DNA of 64,000 bases from Planctomycetota bacterium. Its GTDB lineage: Bacteria > Planctomycetota > UBA11346. The position numbers and the translations under genes are program-made. The DNA lies in NCBI GenBank assembly GCA_013816485.1, contig JACDEI010000008.1, positions 57,277 to 121,276 on the forward strand, written 5' to 3'. Positions 1 through 8,257 of the stretch are shown one piece after another (position 1 is the stretch's first letter; each line of letters starts with the position of its first letter). The notes under the pieces are model-generated. The model was not told where the DNA came from. It was given only the letters and a program-made list of their open reading frames with translations, and searched no databases.

Positions 1-72
1 GGTTTCGACGCCGGGCAAGACGGTGACCAGGACCAAGGCAAAGGCGACAAGGATGGAGCGGAATGTGGTCAT
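1..72 (-). CDS. N-terminus of a secreted protein (partial)
   Basis: Twenty-four codons are visible before the gene runs off the window. They encode a signal-peptide-like start (MTTFRSILVAFALVLVTVLP) with one Arg and then a long hydrophobic stretch, so the product is probably exported. The ATG at 72 is preceded by a strong AGGAGG ribosome binding site six bases upstream on the minus strand, which makes the start convincing. Nothing can be said about the function of the mature protein. It is divergent from the sigma factor gene that follows. Confidence 0.6.
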   Translation of the reverse strand, partial: MTTFRSILVAFALVLVTVLPGVET

Positions 73-190
73 GCAGGACCTCCTGATGGTGGTGCAGCCA
101 ATCGTTGTCCCTCACTGCCACGCCATAACGCACCAGTCCGACACCCGGTGCTCGGTGCCATAAAGCCAACGCCACGCAGACAGCAAAAGC

Positions 191-282
191 AGACAACCTA
201 GCCACAGAGGCCACAGAGGCCTCAGAGGAAATGCCCTGTTTTCCCCCTCTGTGCTCTCTGTGGCCTCTGTGGCTAGCTGTCT
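191..282. repeat. Intergenic hairpin with 9-nt tandem-repeat arms
   Basis: The gap between the divergent genes (about 73-390) holds no credible gene. Its main feature is an inverted repeat: the left arm (about 191-222) is built of the 9-mer CCACAGAGG repeated three times with one variant, and the right arm (about 251-282) is its complement. Pairing continues imperfectly outward to about 183 and 291. It shares its architecture with the other tandem-arm hairpins in this window, although its unit sequence is unique here. Confidence 0.75.
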
Positions 283-390
283 TGCCTTTGCGATTAGCCT
301 CAGTTCCACGACCTTGACCCGCGCTGCAGGCACCAAGGCAAGTCTTGCGTTATGCCCACTAGGTGAGGGACAATGACCCGCGGAGGATGT

Positions 391-984
391 ATGGACGAGT
401 TCGCCGCCACCGACGCCGAGGACGCAGCCCTGGCAAAACGCGCACTGGCTGGTGACGCTGACGCCTTCGATCTGCTGGTGCGCCGGCACCAGGGACGCAT
501 CCGCGCCTATGTCGCCATACGTGTCGGTGATCCGGTGCTCGCTGATGACCTCGCGCAGGATTCCTTCGTCATCGCCTTCAAACGCCTCGCCACCTTCGAT
601 GCGCAGCGGCCGTTTTATTTGTGGTTGCGCGGCATCGCGCTCAACGTGCTGCGCAATCAGATGCGTCGCCGCAGCGAACAAGCCGCCGACCATGACCAGT
701 TGCAGGCCCTGCTCGACGCCCGCCTCGACACGCGCGCCGCACTGATCGACGGTGATGGCGATGCCGATCTCCTGGCACGGTTGCGCCGCTGCATGGAGCA
801 CGTCTCTGGCACCGCCGCTACCACCGTGCGCGCTCACTATTTCGAGGCCCGAAACCTGGAGGACATCGCCCGCGATCAGGGACGCACCGCCGCGGCAGTC
901 GGCATGTTGCTGATGCGTGCGCGACGCTGGTTGCGCAGTTGCATCGAACGGCCCGAGCCACGTGGCGACGGAGCGGCGTTATGA
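391..984 (+). CDS. ECF-family RNA polymerase sigma factor
   Basis: A protein of about 197 residues with the two-domain ECF layout. Region 2 spans roughly residues 25-95 and includes the typical stretch DDLAQDSFVIAFKRLATFD followed by WLRGIALNVLRNQMRRR. Region 4 near residues 135-185 (YFEARNLEDIARDQGRTAAAVGMLL) is the helix-turn-helix that reads the -35 element. The ATG at 391 has GGAGG just upstream; an in-frame ATG at 373 also has a GAGG site and would add six residues. The stop overlaps the start of the FecR-domain gene (ATGA at 981-984), so the two are translationally coupled, as expected for a sigma factor and its membrane regulator. The target genes are unknown. Confidence 0.88.
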   Translation: MDEFAATDAEDAALAKRALAGDADAFDLLVRRHQGRIRAYVAIRVGDPVLADDLAQDSFVIAFKRLATFDAQRPFYLWLRGIALNVLRNQMRRRSEQAADHDQLQALLDARLDTRAALIDGDGDADLLARLRRCMEHVSGTAATTVRAHYFEARNLEDIARDQGRTAAAVGMLLMRARRWLRSCIERPEPRGDGAAL

Positions 985-2567
985 ATCAGGAAGAACGTCT
1001 GCTGCGAGCCTTCCACCTCAAAGCCACGCATGATGCGGGCTCGATCCCGTCGGACGAGCACCGCGAACTGCTGCACCTAGTCAGCACGGACGTGGCGATC
1101 GCCGATGCGCTCGCCGACGACCTCTTGGTGCATCGCCTATTGCGCCAAGCTGCCAATGGAGTGGGCGACGAACGTTTCGTCACCGGCGTTACGGTGCGGG
1201 TGAAGAGCGAACGCGACGGTTCCGCCTTCCTGCGGCGGGTCGAACGGTGCCTACCGGCGCGCCGGCGTTGGCCGTGGCTCGCGGTAGCCAGCGTGGCCGC
1301 GGCTGCTTGCCTGCTGGTGACGCTGTTGATCGCTTGGCCGCGTCCGGCGTCCGGTGATCTGCTGGTGGTGAGCGGGACTACCGGCGAAACGAGTATTTCC
1401 GGCATCCGTGCCGGGACCGGTATGACGGTTTCACCGGGCGCCCCGCTGACCTGTGGTGCCGATGGCCAACTCGCGCTGCGGGTCGGCGACGGCAGCGTGC
1501 TGACTTTGATCGGGACCAGCTATGCCGAAGTCGAGCGCGTCACCGACGGTCTCGCGCTGCGCCTGGAACGCGGCACCCTCACCGCCACGGTTGCTCTGCG
1601 TCCGAGCACAGCACCGCTGCGGGTGCGTACGCCGCACGGCGAAGCGTTGGTGCTCGGCACCCGTTTCACCCTGACGGTTGGTGAGCTCACCACCCTGACC
1701 GTCGACCAGGGCCGCGTGCGGCTTACGGATGCACGTGATGGCACCGCGATCGAGGTCATTGCTGGCGGTCGCGCGATGATCGGCGCACGCACCGCCGTAC
1801 TGCGCACGCACGCACTGGCGTGGTACGACTTCAACGAAGGCTCCGGCAACACAGTCCGTGATCATGCCGGACGTGGCACGGCACTCGATCTCCTCATCAC
1901 CGATCCCACCGCGGCACGCTGGCTGCCTGGTGGTGGACTGCGCCTGGAGCGACCAACCCGTCTACTTTCCTCCGCACCGGCGAAGAAGATCGCCGAAGCC
2001 TGCCGCCTCAGCGGCGAACTGACCATCGTCGCCGCCATCGAACCGGACGCGGCCAACACCCGCGGAAGTCCAAGTGATTATCCCAAGCGACTGGTGTCAT
2101 TGACCGCCGGACTGGATGCGCGCGACGTCAGCCTATCGCAGGGCCTGTACCACGGCGACCGCAACGTGCTCGATGTACGCCTGCGCACCTCAGCCTCGAC
2201 CGTCGACGGCAAACCGTCGCTCACCAGCGCCGAGCCGGTGCTGACGCCACCGCGCCGACTGGTGGTCGCCTTCAGCAAGGACCGTCATGGCGCTTGTCGC
2301 TTTCACGTCGATGGTCAGACGATCCCACTCCGTCTGACCGAAGAGCAGCCGGATGGCAGCGATCGTCGTTTCTCCCCACCTGCGGCGACCCAGCAGCTAG
2401 CGGGTGATCTCAGCGCCTGGGCGCTGGACATGCCGTTGGTGGTCGGCGCCGAACGCGAAGCCGCAGCAAGCGGCATGCGTGCCTGGCTCGGGACTCTGCG
2501 ACGTATCGCTATCTTCGATCGGGTGCTGAGCGATGAGGAGCATGCAGCGTTAGCGCGTTGGCCCTGA
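981..2567 (+). CDS. Anti-sigma/FecR-domain membrane protein with C-terminal LamG-like domain
   Basis: About 528 residues. The cytoplasmic N-terminus (1-95) has the helical look of planctomycete anti-sigma proteins, followed by one transmembrane helix near 98-119, a FecR-type beta domain (about 130-270, including VRTPHGEALVLGTRFTL) and a concanavalin-like/LamG domain starting at AWYDFNEGSGNTVRDHAGRG and running to the C-terminus. It probably holds the upstream ECF sigma factor at the membrane and may sense an extracellular ligand through the lectin-like domain; that is inference from gene order. The start at 981 overlaps the sigma stop by 4 nt. No effector gene follows in the same direction, unlike the 56-61 kb module. 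Confidence 0.85.
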   Translation: MNQEERLLRAFHLKATHDAGSIPSDEHRELLHLVSTDVAIADALADDLLVHRLLRQAANGVGDERFVTGVTVRVKSERDGSAFLRRVERCLPARRRWPWLAVASVAAAACLLVTLLIAWPRPASGDLLVVSGTTGETSISGIRAGTGMTVSPGAPLTCGADGQLALRVGDGSVLTLIGTSYAEVERVTDGLALRLERGTLTATVALRPSTAPLRVRTPHGEALVLGTRFTLTVGELTTLTVDQGRVRLTDARDGTAIEVIAGGRAMIGARTAVLRTHALAWYDFNEGSGNTVRDHAGRGTALDLLITDPTAARWLPGGGLRLERPTRLLSSAPAKKIAEACRLSGELTIVAAIEPDAANTRGSPSDYPKRLVSLTAGLDARDVSLSQGLYHGDRNVLDVRLRTSASTVDGKPSLTSAEPVLTPPRRLVVAFSKDRHGACRFHVDGQTIPLRLTEEQPDGSDRRFSPPAATQQLAGDLSAWALDMPLVVGAEREAAASGMRAWLGTLRRIAIFDRVLSDEEHAALARWP

Positions 2568-2657
2568 AAAAACAAAGCGCCAGACGCGCGGTAATACTTC
2601 ACGAGCCAGCACGATGGACCGGTGGGCTGACCTATCGCCGATTGGATCGACGCACGT

Positions 2658-3218
2658 CTACTTGATGAATGTGTATCCCACCGTAATGCCAAGCAGTTCG
2701 CTGTTCTCCTGTTTCGCTGCTTCGGCGACTGCACGCGGATCGCGATCGAGGTCCTTCGAATTCCAGAACGGGATCCGTTGCCTGACGATGCGGTCGATCT
2801 CGTCATCGGAAAGCTGCTTGGCCTTGGGATCATAGGGATTTCCGGCGACGTAGAAGAGCTGGTAGTGGGCTTCGGCGAACCAGACGCCGACCTCGTCATT
2901 GCGCTCGGTGATAGTTTCCGACCAGGGAAAGCGTTTGCTGCTCTGAAGAACCGTGATGGACCGCGCAGGCGCGGTCATCGGTACTTTGCCGATAGGGTGA
3001 CCGCGCGTGGGAACGGCGGCTGGGCGATTTCGCACCACTGGGATGCCAAAATAGGATCCATTGTAATGGAAGGCCCCGGTTCGACGGTCGATAATGAGCG
3101 TCCATGATCGGTACGGGACGCAGAGCCCATAGACGAGCAATCCGCTGACCAGGACCCCGGTGAGGATCATCCCGACGGAGAAACGTGACACCCTGACCGA
3201 GGTTGCGTCGTCAGCCAT
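2658..3218 (-). CDS. Unrecognised membrane-anchored protein, one transmembrane segment
   Basis: About 186 residues starting MADDATSVRVSRFSVG, with a single hydrophobic segment at about residues 15-36 (MILTGVLVSGLLVYGLCV) and a hydrophilic remainder that would lie outside the membrane or in the periplasm. I do not recognise the family. The start at 3218 overlaps the last codons of trmH by 8 nt, so it is probably co-translated with trmH. An upstream in-frame ATG at 3299 would add 27 residues lying entirely inside trmH and is less likely. It converges with the FecR gene on the other strand. Confidence 0.6.
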   Translation of the reverse strand: MADDATSVRVSRFSVGMILTGVLVSGLLVYGLCVPYRSWTLIIDRRTGAFHYNGSYFGIPVVRNRPAAVPTRGHPIGKVPMTAPARSITVLQSSKRFPWSETITERNDEVGVWFAEAHYQLFYVAGNPYDPKAKQLSDDEIDRIVRQRIPFWNSKDLDRDPRAVAEAAKQENSELLGITVGYTFIK

Positions 3219-3963
3219 GGAACGAATCCAATTGCTCGCCGTGTTTCCCCGTCTCATCCGTCGCCCCGCTGTGACGTAACGCGGCGTCGGCGACGTCACC
3301 CTTGTGCGTACGAATCCAATGGTCGTAGAGCGCCGTTTGTCGCGCTGCTGGTAGATCTCCTGGCTGGTCGGCGGTCAACTCACGGCCGCGGAGCGACCAC
3401 AGGGTTGCAGCAACCGACACCGAGAGATTTAGGCTCTGCGGGAATCCGACCATCGGGATGAGGAAATGCCCATCCGCCTGCGTCGATGCTTCACGCGTGA
3501 CGCCGCTGCCTTCGTTGCCGAACACCAGTGCCAGCGGGCGTTCCGCCAGCAACGGACGCAGATGATCGGGACTCTGCACCGCGTCGGCTGAGAGGTCCGT
3601 CACCAAGATGCGATAACCTTCGGCGCGCAGCGACGCGTACGCGGCGGTGATCTCCGGAAATACCTGAAGATCCATGTAAAGATGACTGCCCTGTGAGACC
3701 TTGCGGTTGACCTTGAAATGGTTGCGCCCGGTGGTGACGACCACGCGTTGCAAACCGAAGGCATCGCAGGTGCGCACGATGGCGGTGGCGTTGTGCGGGT
3801 CGTAGCAGTCTTCGACCACGATGACGAGGCGATCGGTGCGCCGCGCCAGTACTTGGCGGTATTTGCGCGCGCGCTCCGGCGTGATCAGCGGATCGAGCGG
3901 ATGCGGGGGCACCGGACTGGGCAGGTCGGCTTTGCCGATGACGGGATGGTCAGGGCCACGCAT
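3211..3963 (-). CDS. trmH: SpoU/TrmH-family RNA 2'-O-methyltransferase
   Basis: About 250 residues carrying the three SPOUT motifs: NATAIVRTCDAFG (motif 1, Asn and Arg conserved), LALVFGNEGSGVTREA (motif 2) and IPMVGFPQSLNLSVSVAATL (motif 3, the S-adenosylmethionine knot). The likely role is methylation of the 2'-OH of a guanosine in tRNA, as in TrmH, although RlmB-like rRNA activity cannot be excluded. The frame is open upstream to 4056, but that stretch is translated hairpin repeat (PDPGPRTPD-like). I place the start at ATG 3963, which has GGAG five bases upstream. The stop overlaps the next gene. Confidence 0.85.
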   Translation of the reverse strand: MRGPDHPVIGKADLPSPVPPHPLDPLITPERARKYRQVLARRTDRLVIVVEDCYDPHNATAIVRTCDAFGLQRVVVTTGRNHFKVNRKVSQGSHLYMDLQVFPEITAAYASLRAEGYRILVTDLSADAVQSPDHLRPLLAERPLALVFGNEGSGVTREASTQADGHFLIPMVGFPQSLNLSVSVAATLWSLRGRELTADQPGDLPAARQTALYDHWIRTHKGDVADAALRHSGATDETGKHGEQLDSFHG

Positions 3964-3980
3964 GCGTACTCCATTGCCAC

Positions 3981-4092
3981 AGTCCGGGGTCCGGGGTCCG
4001 GGGTCCGGGGTCTTGTAGACGGACGATCGGCTTGGCGCAGCGAAAAATTCCGCCAACAGGACTCCGGACTCCGGACTCCGGACTCCGGACCC
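3981..4092. repeat. Intergenic hairpin, 7-nt unit family GGGGTCC/GGACTCC
   Basis: The left arm (3981-4013) is GGGGTCC in tandem and the right arm (4059-4092) is GGACTCC in tandem. The arms pair along their whole length with one G-U wobble per unit if the plus strand is transcribed; on the minus-strand RNA the same position is an A-C mismatch. The flanking genes (Rieske protein, trmH) are both on the minus strand. The same unit pair occurs again at 53553-53658, about 49 kb away. Confidence 0.85.
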
Positions 4093-4509
4093 TCACAAAC
4101 CCACCACCCGCCCGGCCGCATCGATCGCCACCCGCAGGCGCGTCAGCGAATCGCCCGAACACGGGCCGTCGGTGCAGTAACCAGTGTCGGCGTCGAACAG
4201 CGCGCCGTGCATGTTGCAGATCAGTTGCCGCTCGCCGTGTTTGCAGTGGCCGTCGCCGTAGTCGAGGCCGATGCCGATGTGCGGGCACGAATTGCGGTAG
4301 GCATGGACCACGCCATCGAGCTTGACCAGGATGACCTCGAAGCCTTCTGGGTGTTTGACCATCACCTGATGGAAGTCGCTGTGCGGATGCAGGATCACCG
4401 GCATGGGCGTGGGACGATCCGCGCCCTGTGCTCTGCGGCAAGGGTAGATCGCCACGGCCGCCAGTGGCCACAACTGGTCTGTAAGATTGCTCGCGCTCGA
4501 GGTAATCAT
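4093..4509 (-). CDS. Rieske-type [2Fe-2S] protein
   Basis: About 138 residues. The two cluster-binding boxes are clear: NSCPHIGIGLD (Cys-x-His) and ICNMHGALFD (Cys-x2-His), with the usual GYCTDGPC stretch between the cluster region and the C-terminus. It resembles small soluble Rieske ferredoxins that pass electrons to oxygenases or reductases; no partner is adjacent. The start is uncertain: ATG 4509 has a GGGAGG site, whereas ATG 4404 would give a 104-residue protein closer to the bare Rieske fold but lacks a visible ribosome binding site. The upstream frame to 4557 reads through the tandem repeat and is rejected. Confidence 0.8.
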   Translation of the reverse strand: MITSSASNLTDQLWPLAAVAIYPCRRAQGADRPTPMPVILHPHSDFHQVMVKHPEGFEVILVKLDGVVHAYRNSCPHIGIGLDYGDGHCKHGERQLICNMHGALFDADTGYCTDGPCSGDSLTRLRVAIDAAGRVVGL

Positions 4510-4513
4510 GGGC

Positions 4514-4595
4514 CTCACCCTCCCGGCCATCTGGCCGGACCGCTCCCTCTCGGCCATCCGGCCGGACTACTCCCTCCCGGCCGTCCGGCCGGACT
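4514..4595. repeat. Three 27-bp direct repeats between divergent starts
   Basis: Three copies of a 27-bp unit start at about 4524, 4551 and 4578. Each contains a short palindromic core of the form CGGCCATCCGGCCG followed by GACTACTCCCTC, with a few substitutions between copies. They fill the space between the divergent starts of the Rieske gene (4509) and the secreted protein gene (4611). The position would suit a regulator binding site, but simple repeat expansion is equally possible. Confidence 0.75.
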
Positions 4596-4610
4596 ACTTA
4601 GGACTCACCC

Positions 4611-5243
4611 ATGAAGAACATCCTGCTCCCCTCCTGCCTGCTGCTGCTCGGTGCCGCGTTGGGCGCGGCCGACTACAAGCCTGACGCGGACGGCTACCTG
4701 CGGAATTGGCTGATGCTGGAGGCGTTCGCCGTGGGCGACAGCGCTAGCGAACACGGCGAAGACGCGCAAAAGAAATTCTTCACCAGCGAAGCCTTCGCCG
4801 GTCACTTCACCGCTAAACCAAAATCCGGCGACAAGGTCACTATCAGCATGGCTGGCGTCGATGCTGCCACGGTCACGTGGAAGGAAATGACCGCGGACGG
4901 CGCCGTGCTCAGCCTGCCGGAGCAGGAAAATTCGCTCTTCCTGGGGGTGGTCTACGTCACCAGTCCACGTGCCTACGAAGGCGCGATGCTGTCGATCGGT
5001 TCCGATGACAGCTCGTGCTGGCGTGTCGACGGCAAGGAAGTGGTGACCGTGTACGAAGGCCGCGCTGCCGAAGCTGACCAGAACCGCAGCAGCCCGTTCA
5101 CCCTCAAACAGGGCACCACGGTGATCTCGGCGGCGGTGATCAACGGTGGCGGCCAGGTTGGCCTGAGCGCCCGTGTGCTCGACAGTGCCGGCAATGCGAT
5201 CGCCGATCTGACCGTTTCACTGACGCCGCCAGCAGCACCGTAA
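4611..5243 (+). CDS. Secreted protein of unknown function, beta-sandwich-like C-terminus
   Basis: 210 residues with a clear signal peptide (MKNILLPSCLLLLGAALGAA). The C-terminal half (SDDSSCWRVDGKEVVTVYEG to ISAAVINGGGQVGLSARVLD) resembles the PA14-like or carbohydrate-binding beta-sandwiches found in planctomycete secreted enzymes, but the match is by eye and weak. There is no enzyme domain. The start lies just downstream of the 27-bp direct repeats and the gene is followed by a hairpin terminator, so it appears monocistronic. Confidence 0.6.
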   Translation: MKNILLPSCLLLLGAALGAADYKPDADGYLRNWLMLEAFAVGDSASEHGEDAQKKFFTSEAFAGHFTAKPKSGDKVTISMAGVDAATVTWKEMTADGAVLSLPEQENSLFLGVVYVTSPRAYEGAMLSIGSDDSSCWRVDGKEVVTVYEGRAAEADQNRSSPFTLKQGTTVISAAVINGGGQVGLSARVLDSAGNAIADLTVSLTPPAAP

Positions 5244-5260
5244 ACGTCAATCGATCAACG

Positions 5261-5294
5261 CCAGGGAGCGCCGACTACGTGCGGCGCTCCCTGG
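5261..5294 (+). terminator. Hairpin terminator after the secreted protein gene
   Basis: A perfect 13-bp stem, CCAGGGAGCGCCG (5261-5273) with its complement (5282-5294), and an 8-nt loop. It lies 17 nt after the stop codon. There is no U-tract, so it may work as a Rho-assisted or intrinsic-like terminator. Confidence 0.65.
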
Positions 5295-5378
5295 TGCATC
5301 TGCACTGACCCGTTCACCACGTTCCAAGCCTAGCACTTCTTCACTCCCCGCTGATCCGTCACCAGGTACTTTTCTGCC

Positions 5379-5975
5379 ATGGCCGCCACCGCCCTGTTGT
5401 CGAGCGATGATCCCGCCGCGGTCGACTTGGTCGTGCGACGGATACAGGCCGGTGAACGTGAGGCCTTCCGCCTAGTGTTTCTCGCCTTCGAACGCCCGAT
5501 CCGTTGTTACCTGTCGGCCCATGCCACCTCGGCCGAGCTGGTCGATGAAGTCCTGCAAGCGACCTTCGTCGCCGCCTATGAAGCCATCCGCACCTACGAG
5601 CCACGTGGCAGTTTCGCCGCCTGGTTGCGCGGTGTCGCGCGCATCCGCCTGCTGAAGGAACTGCGTGCACGCGCACGGCTCAATCACCTGGACGGTGATG
5701 CGCTGGAAGCCACGTTGGCCGCCGCCGCCGCCGAGCGCCTGGCCAAGACCGGCGAACGCCAACCACCCGAACTCGACCGTTGCCTACAACAGCTCACACC
5801 GCGCGTGCGCGATTTGCTGCAGCGTCGCTACGTCGACCAGACCCCGGTCAAGGTGCTGGCAGTCGAGCTGGCGCATACCGAGACCTGGGTGTCGGTGACC
5901 CTGCACCGCGCACGCGCCACACTGCGTGAATGCCTTCAGCGTCTGGGCATCAGCCAGGCCGAAAGCATCCCATGA
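5379..5975 (+). CDS. ECF-family RNA polymerase sigma factor
   Basis: 198 residues with region 2 (about 25-95; ELVDEVLQATFVAAYEAIRTY then WLRGVARIRLLKELRAR) and region 4 (about 130-190; LLQRRYVDQTPVKVLAVELA then VSVTLHRARATLRECL). It is a paralogue of the sigma factors at 391 and 60756. It overlaps the downstream FecR-type gene by ATGA (5972-5975), the same coupling as in the other two modules. In this case the module is followed by the remains of a cytochrome operon, which suggests what it once controlled. Confidence 0.88.
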   Translation: MAATALLSSDDPAAVDLVVRRIQAGEREAFRLVFLAFERPIRCYLSAHATSAELVDEVLQATFVAAYEAIRTYEPRGSFAAWLRGVARIRLLKELRARARLNHLDGDALEATLAAAAAERLAKTGERQPPELDRCLQQLTPRVRDLLQRRYVDQTPVKVLAVELAHTETWVSVTLHRARATLRECLQRLGISQAESIP

Positions 5976-7978
5976 CCACAGATGAACTCGCCACGCTGGT
6001 CGAGCGACTGCTCGACAACGATCTGGCCGCGCACGAGCGCGATGCGCTGGCCAACCGGCTGACCAGCGATGTGGTTCTGCGTGAACACCTCACCGACGAA
6101 CTGGCGCTCGCGCTACAAGTACGTGCCGCTTTGACTGGTGCGCCCGACACGCGCGCTGAGTTGCTGATGGCGTCGTTGTCCGGCAGTCGGCGGCTGCGCC
6201 TGGGCGATCGCATCGACGCCGCCATCACTCTATCGCCAATCAACACTCCATCGCCAATCCGTCGACCGTGGTTGGGCGTGGCGCTTACCGCGGCCGCGCT
6301 GGCTGTGCTGGTGATCGGCTGGTGGATCTTGCCGCAACGCCACGCGACAGCCGGACGTGCGGAATTGACGCAGCAGAGCGCCGTTCCTCGTCCGCCCACG
6401 GCGGAACCATTCACCAGGACGCCCGACACCGTCGACCAACGCCAACCCACGGCGCCCACATCCAGCACCACCCCGGTGGAAGTGACGCGAATCCAGCCGG
6501 ACGAACCGCAGCCGGTGGCGATCGCTGATCCGGCACCAGCAGCGTCCCAGGTAGAAGCGCCGTCGTTTGGCGCACCAACGGATGGTGCGGCACCGAGCGA
6601 TCCGCAGCGAACAAACGAGCAACGCGGCGCGGTGGTCGCGACCCAGGCCAGCCCAAAGTTGCCACAGCCAGATCCCAAGGCGCTGCGACTCACGCCCACC
6701 TTGCAGCTCAACGGCAATGCCAACCTCAAACGCCAAGATCGAATCGCGCCGGTCGAGCAGGCAGTGCGCGTGGTCGCAGGCGATGAGGTGACCGTGACCG
6801 GCGATGGCGCCGAACTGTCGGACGAACGCGGCATGTGGTGGTGGGCTGGGCCTGGGACGTGTCTCAGCGTGCTCAATCCGCGTCCGGTCGATGCCCAGCG
6901 TCAGCCGCTGCACCTCACGACGGGGACCCTGCACATCACCGCTACCCAAGGCCTGCGCCCGCTGTTGACCACACCGCACGTGCGCATTTCTTGCGAAGAA
7001 GCCGATCTGTGGGTCACGGTGTTCAGGGGCTGGACGCGTATCGAAACCATCAGCGGCACCGTGCATCTCGGGACCTCGGTGGTACGACCATTGGCGCCTG
7101 GGAATTACGCCGTGGTCCTTCCTGGACAGCCGCCCCAGATCAATGCCGCCGGACGCGACCGCTGGTCGGTGATCGGCGGTCGCTTGACCCGCGATGGCGT
7201 GCCGTTCATCGCGCGCTTGGTGGATGGCGTCGAGGTCGCCACCGCGGTGGAACTGGGTGCCGATGGTCTGGTCGCTCCCGCCGACGATGGACGCTGGCTG
7301 GACCATGCGACCTTCCATGAAATCCGCGCGCTCATTAACAGTACGACGTCACCATCCGCACGCGTGCTGCAACATCCCGCGATCGCCGGCTGGTTCAGCG
7401 ATACCCGTACCGGCGCAGCGCTGCGGCGCGCGGATCCGCTACGTTGGATACACCTGGATGGCGAACGTCCTGCCCGCTGGCCGACCTGGGCCGACAGCAG
7501 CGTCCTCCTTGCGGATGAAGACGCGAAAGGCCCGCATCCGCTGCTGGCCACCATCGCGGTCGACGACGAGGTGCGCAGCCATACCTGGGAAGCGCTGGCA
7601 CGCGGTGCCCAGGGTGTGTTGTGGCAGGTCGACGGCGACCATAGCGCACTGAGCGCACTGACCGACACCGTGCGTGCGTTGTCCGACGCCATCCGAGTGG
7701 TGAGTCCGCTCCTTTGCGACGGCACGCGCACACGCCTGGACCTGGGTGACGGCGTGACCGGCGCCTCATGGAGCCGTCAAGGCCGGCGGGTGCTAGTGGT
7801 GGTCAATCGGCGCGACCAGCCCGCAACCGTCACGATTCCGCAGGCGCGTGGCCTGCATCCGCTCGAACAGGCCGGCGCCATCGACTTGGCTCCCGACCAG
7901 ACGAGCGTCGAGCTGCCGGCTGGCACCGCGCTGGTGCTGCACGGCGAGGTCAGCAACAAGTCCACCAGCGCGCCGTAA
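5972..7978 (+). CDS. Anti-sigma/FecR-like membrane protein with unusual C-terminal domain
   Basis: 668 residues. Residues 1-95 form the cytoplasmic anti-sigma-like segment, one transmembrane helix lies at about 100-120 (PWLGVALTAAALAVLVIGWW), then a Pro/Ala/Thr-rich linker of roughly 120 residues, then a FecR-like beta domain (VRVVAGDEVTVTGDGAEL to about 400). Where the other two paralogues have a LamG-like domain, this one has a different module with stretches such as HTWEALARGAQGVLWQVDGD and VVVNRRDQPATVTI that look like the end of a glycoside-hydrolase barrel plus a trailing beta domain. The C-terminal call is tentative. The start at 5972 overlaps the sigma gene. Confidence 0.8.
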   Translation: MTTDELATLVERLLDNDLAAHERDALANRLTSDVVLREHLTDELALALQVRAALTGAPDTRAELLMASLSGSRRLRLGDRIDAAITLSPINTPSPIRRPWLGVALTAAALAVLVIGWWILPQRHATAGRAELTQQSAVPRPPTAEPFTRTPDTVDQRQPTAPTSSTTPVEVTRIQPDEPQPVAIADPAPAASQVEAPSFGAPTDGAAPSDPQRTNEQRGAVVATQASPKLPQPDPKALRLTPTLQLNGNANLKRQDRIAPVEQAVRVVAGDEVTVTGDGAELSDERGMWWWAGPGTCLSVLNPRPVDAQRQPLHLTTGTLHITATQGLRPLLTTPHVRISCEEADLWVTVFRGWTRIETISGTVHLGTSVVRPLAPGNYAVVLPGQPPQINAAGRDRWSVIGGRLTRDGVPFIARLVDGVEVATAVELGADGLVAPADDGRWLDHATFHEIRALINSTTSPSARVLQHPAIAGWFSDTRTGAALRRADPLRWIHLDGERPARWPTWADSSVLLADEDAKGPHPLLATIAVDDEVRSHTWEALARGAQGVLWQVDGDHSALSALTDTVRALSDAIRVVSPLLCDGTRTRLDLGDGVTGASWSRQGRRVLVVVNRRDQPATVTIPQARGLHPLEQAGAIDLAPDQTSVELPAGTALVLHGEVSNKSTSAP

Positions 7979-7988
7979 TCGTATACTC

Positions 7989-8193
7989 ATGAGCAGCACT
8001 CGCGCGCTCCTGCTGTTGATGACGGTCTTGCTGCGCCTGCCGGCGGCCGATCCCCACGCCGAGTTCTTCTAAAAAAACTTCCGCCCAGTGCTGGTCGAAC
8101 CCTGTTCACACCCAACAGACCTACCGCTTCAGCGGGCGGGACTTCCGTTTGACCGACGTCCATGGACGCGTGGTGCGCGAGGTGCTCGCCTGA
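7989..8193 (+). pseudogene. Relic of a cytochrome (PSD1/DUF1549) - DUF1501 operon, deletion-fused
   Basis: ATG 7989 opens a signal peptide ([20 protein letters not shown]) followed by DPHAEFF, then a TAA stop, and the same frame continues [11 protein letters not shown]. That is how planctomycete cytochrome proteins with DUF1549/DUF1553 begin, just before the first CxxCH haem site. A few codons later, in another frame, 8119-8193 reads [19 protein letters not shown] and ends REVLA-stop, the typical last residues of DUF1501 proteins, whose genes normally follow the cytochrome gene. The simplest reading is that several kilobases were deleted, joining the first 35-40 codons of one gene to the last 25-30 of the next. 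The position right after a sigma/anti-sigma pair fits. Family assignments are from memory of these proteins. Confidence 0.7.
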
Positions 8194-8257
8194 TGAGAGC
8201 GAGCAGGGTGTATTATCGCCCCTGGCGCCCCTGCGCCCCGCCCTAGATTCCCGCCCC

